From the NCBI RefSeq assembly GCF_024323335.1, contig NC_066583.1:16848665-16912664 (forward strand): a DNA stretch of 64,000 nt, read 5' to 3'. Below the pieces are notes generated by a model. It saw only the letters and a program-made list of their open reading frames with translations, searched no databases and had not been told where the DNA came from. How positions within the stretch are numbered: position 1 is the stretch's first letter; each line of letters starts with the position of its first letter. Origin of the DNA: Lathyrus oleraceus. Taxonomy: Eukaryota > Streptophyta > Magnoliopsida > Fabales > Fabaceae. The translations under genes and the position numbers were made by a program. Shown one piece after another: positions 55,077 to 64,000 of this stretch.

Positions 55077-58000
55077 AAGTCATTCCGTCGAAGTTTGGAC
55101 AAGTCTCACTTGCACTAGCACATGTCCTATGATCAACTGGTCGATCCTGCAAGTAACCCTTCGTTTTAAAGCCTACGGAGGACCAATGGTTGTTTACCAA
55201 TTTCCACAGTAAACATCCACACAAAAGTTTTTTAGGGTTTTTGTTGTTGTTATGTACATTAATGGTCAAAGACCACACAGACAAGCAAAGGAACACAAAA
55301 CAAAATATATCACACCATATGGTCCAAATGGACAAAGTGAAAATTATATTAACATAAACAATTAGAATGATATGTATAATGACAAATGATAATAGAGTGC
55401 TAAAAGTAAATTGCATTAAAAGTAAGAGCTTGAAATTAAAAGTTAATAGTTAGTAAGTTAGAAGTTAGTTTTGTTTTGCTTTTGATTTCAAGACATTCTT
55501 TGGAGAACACTCAACCCACTTGCCATAAGCATGGATCCTTGAACCAAAACATCTTCCAAAGGAAGGAAAGAAGGCCAAGTTTCCACACAATACCATGGAA
55601 GAGGGGAGACTTACAATCTCACTAACGAGAATGCTTACGCCTTTTATGTCACAAATTTAGCGCTATGTTAAGCAATCGTAATTGGACTTATGTAGAAGTC
55701 ACAACTATTTGAGGCCGGGCAATGGACATTTTGTGTTAATGCATGTTGGAGACATAGTATTATGAACTATGTTCATTAAACATGCCATACACAAAAAAAT
55801 GCAAAAGGTGTGGCCTAATCTCATCCATACTCATGTTAATCTTTCAATCAACTAGCATTAGGACTTTGAGATGTCATTGGCCAAATGAAAATCAATGAAT
55901 GAAGAAGGGGAATTAGATGAAGGGGAAGGGGATGAATGAGATCACAAATTGGTCAAAAGAGGACTTTTACCAAATTAATATCATTCATTCATTTTGGGAT
56001 ATGGAATGTACATTCCATCAATCCCCTAAATCCAATGATATTAACTTGACAAAGTCAAATTAACCTTGACCAAGGCCCAACAACAAACAAGTAAACTCAA
56101 CCAAGTCAATACAAATGATCAACACAATTTAAATGGCATTTATTCAATTAAAAATAATAAAATAATGCATTAAAATCAAATATGTTTTTGTCCAATTCCT
56201 AAAATCTCATCAAAACACCAAAGAAATGGCCATGAGATTTATCATAGGTCAAACAAGGTCAAAGGACCTTGGAGAAAAAATTTCATAATTTTTGGACATT
56301 TAAAAATATTTTTAAGCAATTAAAAACAAATGAAAAATCAATTAATTCATGAAAAATATTAATAATGATCCAAAAATAATTTTAATTCAAAATATGAAAG
56401 AGAAAAATATTTTGAAATTTTTGGTGAAAGTCCCATATTTTTTGATCAATATTGAATTTAATATGAATTATTGAAGAAAATGCAATTAAAAGAAAATATC
56501 ATAAATTCAAAAATACGTGGACCATCAGATCTCCCTCATTAATTGAGGTGGCAAATCTGATGATCCAAAATGCGCATTCCATGTTTTCCCTATTCAACCG
56601 CGTGGTACAGATGATAATTAAAATAAACGCTTCAGATTAAAACGTGAGACATGGATCCTATGGTTCAGAAGTGAGACACCTCATCACCGGAGCCAAAGCT
56701 TCGGTCATCTTCCCCGGTGAGCTCCATCGGACTGGTCAAGATGAACCATCACCAAAATAAAAAACAGGGACATGATCTTGAAGAAAAAATGGCACTGAGC
56801 TCGAATCTGACCTCCAATTATTCCAATTCCAAATATATTGAGAGATATGTGGATTTGAAAATTAAGGTACATGATCTGAATTGCTTCGATTTGACCTCAA
56901 AGCAACTCAATCTTCTTGCCTTTATTGGTAGGACTTCAGACAACCAAAGAATCAATGGAATTGAGCAAGAATTTAGGAGAATCGAAGAGTTTAAAATTTC
57001 TGCAAATTACCTTCCATGGAGGTCTAAACTTGATGGATCTTGAGCTTGCTTGCACTTGGACTCACTTTAATCACTTGCAGGAAGAGAATGGAAAGGTTTA
57101 GAAGAATGGATTCCTGAAGAATTGAATTCCAAAATAGTGGATATTCAAGCTCAAATTAAATGAATTTATCAGGTTTATCCTATGAGAGTGAAGGGTTTGA
57201 ACAGGAGGATCAAAGTTGGCGTAATGGTGTCTGTAATACTGAGCATAAGGGCCTCAATTTATAGATGAATCCATGTGATATTTGCACACTCTCTCCACTT
57301 TCCAAAATTGGCAAATGATGTGGAATGGTGCATGGGCGCGCATAGGCCCATGAAATGATAGTTGAAGGTCCAAAATGAATGATAAGATATGTTGAAGTTA
57401 GCTTAGATTGCAAGGCACATGTGCATTGATGCTTGAAGATTGATCCATACCAAATGATATCATCCTGTTTAAGCCATGTGCAGCCTATGCATTTCTCATC
57501 CAAAGTGAATGAATTTGAGCTATTTGGAAAGGTGAGATCAAGAGGAACAAGTTTGATGTTGAACATGTTTTCATTTGGAGCTTGGAACTTGGAGATATTT
57601 GAGGTGGAAGTTTGGAAAAATTTGACATATCAAATTTTTTCTGAGTGTCAAGCCATATGTCTCAATATTCCACCTTGCTTAACTTTTAATAGGAGCTTCA
57701 AATGAGAAATGTGTCTTCATAAAAGTTGTAGATCACTAAAATACCTTCCAAATGGTCATAAATTTCATGTCATTTGGATTTTAAATGATAGAGTTATGCA
57801 TTTTTGAAGTTTGGAAAAATCACTTGATCAATGGTATAGGTCAAAAGTGACCTATAATGTAGCCTCGTATCACATGCTCAAAAAAGTTGAATTAGCTCCC
57901 ACTCCAAACATAAAAGTTGAATTAGACACATTGAATTTTATTGTGAAACTTGTAAATCTTTCATCTCATAAAAATTGAGCAAGTTATGGCCTTGGGAAGT

Positions 58001-58777
58001 TGACTTTCAAACTAGGGTTTAGACAAAATGACCTATAATGTTTCAACATAGAATATGATTTTCCAAGAAAAACTAGCTCTAGGTCTCAACATTAGAGTTG
58101 TTTGGAATGTCATTTAAAGTAAGTTGTCTTTTGGAATCATTTTCATATGGTGAAAATTGTAGGAGATAGGATCTAGGGAGACCCAATTTTGATGAGATGA
58201 ATTCATCTGGCCAACCACCATCAACCAACTTGCTAAATTTTAATTCTCTTGACTTTCTTGGCTCATGGTAGATCATATATGCATAAGATGATGAAATTTG
58301 AAGTGTACCTTGAGGAATTTGATCAATTGGTAAGATATCTTGTTGGAGAAGTTACTCAAGATACCCAGTCAAACTAGGGTTTCCAAGGCAAATCACCTTC
58401 AAACTCTTGAAGCAAACTTGATCAATATAACATGTAGAGAACATTGGGACTCATATATGATGTTTATAACCATTCTTGAATCAACTCTTTGGTTGTGCTC
58501 TTTGTTCATGAGGGTCTCAAACCCTAGATGTGATCAATGAAATCAATGAGATCATACCCTTCCTACAAAAGAGTTATGCAAATACAAAGACATATTTTGG
58601 TATTTTAGTTAGTAAAATGATAATATATAAGTATGATATAATCTCAAAGTGCTTGGTGATCTCTCCCAAAACAAACCCAATGAAAAGGGGTAAGGAGGAT
58701 GCCAAGGTGTGATCCCAATGCTTATGCTTATGATGGGAATGCATGAGGGATCTTAGGGTCAAAATTGGGGTCTTACA
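55077..58777 (-). repeat. Ogre-like LTR fragment, no gene
   Basis: The right edge GGGGTCTTACA resembles the GGGGTGTTACA edges of element B. A stretch near 57520 (GGAAAGGTGAGATCAAGA) resembles 1-1380 near 578 (GGAAAGGTGAGAGCAAGATC). It abuts the RT end of element F at 58778. The hairpin-bearing end of the LTR is missing on the left, where element E lies. Short frames such as 56717-57043 have no recognisable domain. Confidence 0.65.
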
Positions 58778-60716
58778 CACTGACTGGTTTATTAATGAAA
58801 AACGCTAACTTCATCTTTGATGAGAAATGTTTAACAACGTTTGAACAATTAAAAACATCTTTAATCACCACACCTATCATGCAACCACCCGACTAGAGAT
58901 TACCATTCAAAATCATGTGTGATGCGAGTGACTATGCCGTAGGCGCAGTGCTAGGACAAAGGAAGGATAAAAAACTTCATGCGATCTACTACGCAAGTAG
59001 AACCTTAGATCCTGCCTAAATGAACTACGCCACCACTGAAAAGAAACTTATAGCCGTTGTGTTCGCTTTAGACAATTTCCGTTCTTACTTAGTAGGAGCG
59101 AAAATCATCATCTATACTGATCACGCTGCTATTAGATACTTGCTAAGTAAGAAGGATGCCAAACCACGACTCTTAATATGGATCCTACTCTTACAAGAAT
59201 TTGACTTAGAAATAAAAGATAAGAAAGGTACTGAGAACGTAGTAGCATACCACTTATCACGAATCGAAGGGAACAAGCCTGAGCAAGTTCCAATCAATGA
59301 TGATTTCCCTTACGAACGACTTATAGCCCAAATGGAAAGAGACATGTCTGAGCTAACCTTAAATGATACCGAAATAGAAGAATCCATGGAAGAAATTTAT
59401 ACGAATATAACTCTGCCTTGGTATGCTGACTTTGTCAACTACCTAGATGCTGGAGCACTTCCACCGGACCTATCATACCAACAAAAGAAGAAATTATTTC
59501 ATCATCTAAAACAGTACTACTGGGATGAACCTCTGCTTTTCAAGAGAGGTATCGACGGTATTTTCCGTCGATGTGTTCCTGAGGATGAAATAGACGATAT
59601 AATCTCTCATTGCCATTCCGCTCCCTATGGTGGGCACGCAAGCACTTCGAAAACTTGTGCTAAGCTCTTACAATATGCCCTCTTTTGGCCTACTCTATGG
59701 AAAGATGTGCATAATGCGATTATAAATTGCACCGGTGCCAAAGCACTGGTAACGTTTCAATATGCGACGAAATGCCACAAACACGCATCTTAGAAGTTGA
59801 AGTCTTTGATGTGTGGGGGATTGACTTCATGGGACCATTCCCGTCTTCTTTTGGTAATAAGTACATACTCGTAGCTGTCGATTACGTTTCAAAATGGATT
59901 GAGGATGTAGCTTCTCCGACAAATGACACATGAGTAGTGATTAAGCTGTTCAAGAACGTAATCTTTCCTAGATTCGGTGTGCCAAAACTAGTAGTTAGTG
60001 ACGGTGGCTCCCATTTCATATCAAATATCTTTGGAAAACTTCTTCTGAAGTATGGAGTCCGACACCATGTAGAAACACCTTATCACCCACAAGCCAGTGG
60101 GAAAGTCAAAGTTTCGAATAGAGAGATCAAACAAATTCTAGAAAAGACTGTCGGAATATCTAGAAAAGACTGGTCATCTAAATTAAATGAAGCTTTGTGG
60201 GCATATAGGACATCCTACAAGACCCCAATAAGGACCACACCCTTTAAATTAGTATATGGTAAATCATGTCATCTCCCTGTAGAGTTAGAACACAAAGCTT
60301 ATTGGGCAATTAAGACCCTACATCTAAATTATACTTCCGCAGGCAAGAAGCGAATTTTAAACAGTCACGAATTGGAAGAACTTAGACTAGATGCCTATGA
60401 GAATGCCAAGATATACAAAGAACGAACTAAAAAATGGCACGATAAACATATATCTAGGAAAGAGTTTAATGTCAGCGACATAGTGTTACTATTTAATTCA
60501 AGACTTAAGCTTTTTTCGGGAAAAATTAAATATAGGTGGTCAGGTCCTTTCAAAATTACTAAAGTTTTTAAAAGCGGTGCGATAGAAATCAAGGGTAGAA
60601 ATAGTGAACCGTTCATTGTAAACGGGAAGCGATTAAAGAATTATCATAATATTGACAATAAAAACTATTCAAATAGCCTAAGACTTATAGAACTGCCCGC
60701 TCAACCCCAAAACTGA
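58778..60716 (+). pseudogene. pol: Athila-like pol end: RT tail, RNase H, integrase (element F)
   Basis: Begins in the RT tail (TGLLMKNANFIFDEKC). RNase H has IMCDASDYAVGAVLGQR, then TEKKLIAVV where the usual Glu region is kept only partly, and [11 protein letters not shown]. Integrase shows a HCHS...GGHAS finger, a frameshift near 59735, [10 protein letters not shown] with the first Asp, and VVSDGGSHF with the second. Exactly 35 residues later there is Lys (codon 60108-60110, AAA) instead of Glu. Stops lie at 58894 (TAG), 59017 (TAA) and 59931 (TGA). The C-terminal part (GKIKYRWSGPFKIT) is intact to a TGA at 60714-60716. Inactive. Confidence 0.85.
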
Positions 60717-60978
60717 TATATCGCGACGTTACTGTCGAACTTACGACATTAAATAAAGTGCTTGGTGGGAGACAACCGCCTCTTTTTAATTTGTTATTGA
60801 TTTTGTTATTTTTATGTTTTGCATTTTAAATGCCCTGCTCCTTTGATTATTACTTTTATTTTTATCCCTTTCCTAGATTCTATGCAATAACGTACTTGTT
60901 ATTTTTTGTTACTAACTTAGTAATATTGGCTACTGATTAACAGGCAAACTAAAAACTAGTTAGTAACTAATTTTCATC
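60717..60978 (+). other. Spacer after pol (element F)
   Basis: 262 bp of T-rich sequence with no gene. Confidence 0.5.
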
Positions 60979-61987
60979 ATGCAACAAGTAGATACAGTTT
61001 TCAGAGATAGAGTTTAGAGAAGGCGTTATGATTATTTAGCTCAGAAGTATATGGCTTTATCCATATATTATAATGGACCTACCATGGATAGGCTAGGTAT
61101 CCACGATAGTATCTTGTTTATGTTTAACCAGCTAGGTTGGAAGAATGTTGCTATTAAGAGAAGGTTTGTCACATACCGTGAGCTTACCCTAGAATTCCTT
61201 AGCTCCCTAGTTTACATACCCGAGCATGGTTACGGGCTCAACAAAGGGTTAATTTCCTTTAGGCTGTTTGGTATTGATTTCACTTATAACCGTAAAGACC
61301 TTGTTGACCTTCTAGGATTTCCTAGTGGCCCATTTGTATTCACTACCCGCCAGGAGGAATTAGTCAATGACATTGACTTGGATTACTTTTGGCGGTTATT
61401 ACCTTGCACAGAACAATAGTGCCCCAATCCTAATAGGCGGCCTAGTGACCATGATAGCTGATGCTATTGGACTTAGACACCCACTTAACAAGCATACACC
61501 TTTTGGACCCATCCGACCCATGGATATTGACTTTTGCTTCGACCGAAGAATTTTAGGAAACCTTGGACCGGACACTTTTGACTACCTAATTAATAATGAA
61601 GTTGTCCAGCTATTTACCTTACCAAATCATGAGAGAACGAGTGTTCATAACTGGCTATATGATTTAGATGAACATCACATTGCTCCACCATCACCTCCTG
61701 AGACACCACCTATTTATGAGTATTTTGATGACCCTATCTATGTTGATGAATATGACCCTGAAACCCCTCCAAACTACTATAATTTGAATGAACAAGAAAT
61801 TCCATCTTATGTCGAAAATCTTACCATAATTCTTACCCATTTGGATGGTTTCTGTACTGAAATTACTAATGTGAAAGATGAACTAAAAAGCATACGCCTT
61901 GATGTCTTAGGCTTAATGGATGTCATTGTCGAACAGTTTGATCACTTGAACCAGGTTGTAGCTTCTTTGGGACAACACCGTGGCTAA
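60979..61987 (+). pseudogene. ATHILA-type extra frame, copy 1 (element F)
   Basis: ATG at 60979-60981 with an in-frame TAG at 61015-61017. It then reads through GIHDSILFMFNQLGW, TYRELTLEFLSSL and ISFRLFGIDFTYNRKDLVDLLG, which fit the ATHILA ORF-1 family (Pfam PF03078). A frameshift near 61385-61410 moves into the second frame. That frame continues with a Pro-rich middle and a C-terminal coiled-coil-like stretch to a TAA at 61985-61987. Its role is unknown. It occupies the place where some Athila relatives have an env-like frame, but I see no clear membrane segment. Confidence 0.7.
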
Positions 61988-62452
61988 TTACATTGATCGC
62001 TGAATTTTCCTACTCACATTAAAGCAATGAGGACACTGCTATGTTTTAGTGTGGGGAGGGAGCACTTCACTTCTATTATTCTTTTAATGCTTACTGTTAC
62101 TTTTAACTATAGTCTTTACATTTAATTTAAAGGACAATTGTTATTTCTTGCTTCTGTGATCAATTTAATTTACTTCTGTCAATTCAATTTTGTTACTTTT
62201 ACTGTTGTTACTGTCTTGTTATTTTGTTTCCGTACTGCTGCTATTTTATTTATACTGCTGCTATTGTTTTATTACTCTATCTCTATACTATTACTGTCTT
62301 TACTTTCTTCTAGTTATTGTAATGTCTATTTTTGCTAGGGTACTGACAGTATAATTTACTCATAACGTGCAAACAGTTAGAAATTAATGTCAGTAGTCAT
62401 AAAGCATGCATTCAATTTTTCCATTTTCGCTAGGCAAAAATATGACTGTTGC

Positions 62453-62470
62453 ATGTGACGCTCGTCACAT
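62453..62470. promoter_or_regulatory. Palindrome ATGTGACG-CT-CGTCACAT
   Basis: Eight-base perfect arms holding facing TGACG boxes, the core of TGA-type bZIP sites. Confidence 0.6.
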
Positions 62471-62511
62471 GAACGTCACAACCGTTACGCGTCTTATGAC
62501 CATAACAGGTA

Positions 62512-62527
62512 CGTGACGCTCGTCACG
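62512..62527. promoter_or_regulatory. Palindrome CGTGACG-CT-CGTCACG
   Basis: Second copy, seven-base arms. The inner GTGACG-CT-CGTCAC is identical and the outer pairs differ. A further CGTCAC lies between the two at about 62473. Confidence 0.6.
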
Positions 62528-62783
62528 CCTCCAGAATGCGTGTTCTGTTTCAATTAAAACAGAGGTGCACTATCCTTTTCTTCTTCCTCATCTACTCTTT
62601 CTATTTCCTTAACCGTTCACCCACACCATAACTGTCCCACTCACACCTATTTATTTATCCATTAACCCCCAATTATTCACTCCATTACCCCTTCCATCAC
62701 TTCCTATTTAAACAGAAACAAGTTAGTTTCCTATAACTCACGAAACCCACTTCTTCTATGCCAAACCTCAATTTGTATACTCC

Positions 62784-63047
62784 ATGGCCCGTCAAGAGAG
62801 ACATGCTCCCGACCTTTCAACTATCATATTCAAAGAGGGAGAGGCTGACGAACGACAAAGAGACAACTACCTCGAGTTCTATCAACGCTTAGTTCAACCC
62901 ACGAGGTACGTTGATAGTGATTGTCTAAAGAAGTTGGGGTTTTTTGATGGCGTGGAATGGATGCTGAACATCTCTGGTTTAACGCAGCTTTGCACCAACC
63001 CATAACCAACATATGAAGCTTTGACCCTGGAATTCTTGAGTTCATTC
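62784..63047 (+). pseudogene. ATHILA-type extra frame, copy 2, truncated (element F)
   Basis: ATG at 62784 (MARQERHAPDLSTIIFKEG), then PTRYVDSDCLKKLGFFDG and a stop at 63003-63005. It runs on in frame into ALTLEFLSSF, the same motif as copy 1. It is cut by the Ogre LTR at 63048. Because the start is clean and preceded by promoter-like DNA, it may be the start of a separate transcript. Confidence 0.65.
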
Positions 63048-64000
63048 TGTCGCATTACGCGAAAAACCGGCGGGAAAACAAGAACAACAGAGCCGCCACC
63101 GTGCGTTATTTATCCCAAAAGAGGGAAAGGAAACGCTCAGAGTAAACCTGGAAAAAGCATGGTCTCGCGACCAAAGAGAATGGGATCGGGAGTCAGTTAT
63201 GCGAAGGGAAGGTATTAGCACCCCTACGCATCCGTCGTACTCGACGGGATCCACGCGCAAAAGGAAGGAAAATGGTTGCTAAAAACACTGCTCACACACA
63301 CACACACTGGCTGAAAGAGACACAAGAAACAGACAAGACTGACTCGGCAGGATACCGCATCCTGGGCCTACTTAGTCTATCAGGCATAGACATCAGAGTC
63401 GAAATAGTTCGGACTGGGGAAACGACACATGCTCGCTAGGATATCGCATCCTATGCATACGTATCTCCTTGGGACGAAGGAGAATCAGAGCATTCGTAGC
63501 TCGGCTGACACGCACACAAACAAACACAAGCAAAGGCAAACGTGGAGCCTGAATGCCAATCACTGGACTTACATCAGCATCCGAACCAAAACACACACAA
63601 GAAGGCAAACGTGGAGCCTCACGCCAATCACTGGGCTTACATCAGCATCCGAACCAGCACACAAAGAGTGTGGAGACACAAAGGTTAAAAGAAAAGAAAA
63701 GGCGCCCGGAGAGATCAGCTCAATCTCCTGCCTACGTACCTCATCTGGTAGGAGGATCAGGGCGACGTAGTTCCCCTACGGAGGGAAAAAGGACTAGCCT
63801 AACCAGATAACAGAGGGGGACACAACTAGGGAGACTACGACTCGAACCTAGATGTTATCATGCAAATTCATCCCTAAGTTAAGGTTTCTAGCTAACTTGC
63901 ACAGGAAGCAAGCCTATCCTAAACATGACTTGCACAGGAAGCAAGCCACACCAAACCTAACTTGCACAGGAAGCAAGCTAAAGCAGACCTATCTTGCACA
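63048..64000 (-). repeat. 3' end of an Ogre LTR, same family as the solo LTR
   Basis: Starts TGTCGCATTACGCG and matches the end of the solo LTR (10042 backward) through the primer-side region. It includes the TACT hairpin (63232-63247), three two-hairpin modules (63335-63400, 63425-63510, 63705-63780), the 65 bp repeats (63530-63660) and the CTTGC hairpin repeats (63890-64000). It continues beyond the window. Confidence 0.85.
63232..63247 (-). other. Conserved LTR hairpin (right-edge LTR)
   Basis: CCGTCG-TACT-CGACGG. The fifth stem pair is C-G where others have A-T or T-A. Confidence 0.85.

Larger units (their letters stand above)
61988..62783 (+). other. Intergenic region of element F with promoter-like features
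   Basis: Starts T-rich (62080-62340). It then contains two palindromes with TGACG half sites (62453-62470 and 62512-62527) and a TATTTAAA box near 62704-62712. The ATG of the next frame follows at 62784. No gene. Confidence 0.55.
58778..63047 (+). mobile_element. Element F: Athila-like Ty3/gypsy element, 3' half
   Basis: Plus-strand order: end of RT, RNase H, integrase, then two ATHILA-type extra frames. Cut on the left by an Ogre-like LTR and on the right by another at 63048. A different family from element A: the RNase H regions align but differ at many positions. Confidence 0.8.

Noticed and set aside
56717..57043. 108-residue frame in the Ogre-like LTR
   Set aside because: No recognisable domain and no neighbouring signals; similar length to chance frames in this composition.

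Overview
The window looks like intergenic DNA from a large plant genome, most likely a legume of the pea/vetch tribe. No ordinary single-copy host gene is visible. Almost all of it is LTR retrotransposons nested in one another. The legume reading rests on several Ogre/Tat-type Ty3/gypsy elements (long LTRs, an Arg-tRNA-like primer site beginning TGGCGACTC, gags with a CHHC knuckle, dual RNase H) together with Athila-type Ty3/gypsy elements. The lineage is inferred from sequence features only.

Layout. (1) Element A, 1381-23558, minus strand: an Athila-like element (5' LTR 22523-23558, primer site 22494-22511, gag, protease, RT, RNase H, start of integrase). It is broken by an Ogre-type LTR at its left end (1-1380), a 1.4 kb insert between 149 bp direct repeats (2371-3773), a 5.6 kb solo Ogre LTR with a perfect TCGTT target duplication (4427-10042), and element B. 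(2) Element B, 11339-21593, minus: an Ogre-like element with a complete gag but a pol reduced by two deletions. (3) A Ty1/copia remnant (23559-23698 and 39364-40770, plus) split by element C. (4) Element C, 23699-39358, minus: an Ogre-like element with 4.15 kb LTRs, GGTAC target duplication, gag and no pol. (5) Remnant D, 40771-47460: primer site and LTR debris of another Ogre-like element, then AT-rich sequence. (6) Element E, 47461-about 55076, plus: the 3' part of a Tat-lineage element with RNase H, second RNase H and integrase. It is followed by a convergent, intron-containing antisense gene resembling plant mobile domain genes, and a 3' LTR. (7) An Ogre-like LTR fragment, about 55077-58777, minus. 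(8) Element F, 58778-63047, plus: an Athila-like pol end plus two ATHILA-type ORFs. (9) The 3' end of another Ogre LTR, 63048-64000, minus.

The most interesting signal is not a gene. In every Ogre-like LTR or UTR here I find short hairpins whose loops and flanks are nearly constant while the two stem arms change together. One is a six-base stem around TACT next to GGTATTAGCACCCC, in seven LTR copies. Another is a longer two-hairpin module in at least fifteen copies. Tandem arrays in the 3' UTRs, including about 48 hairpins in element C, are built the same way. Tandem repeats in Ogre-type 3' UTRs are established; the co-varying stems are what I would check for novelty.

The second highlight is the antisense gene of element E. 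Six exons separated by five short introns (69-86 nt) keep one frame for 1,205 codons, with its own TATA box, but six stop codons and one lost splice acceptor show it is decayed.
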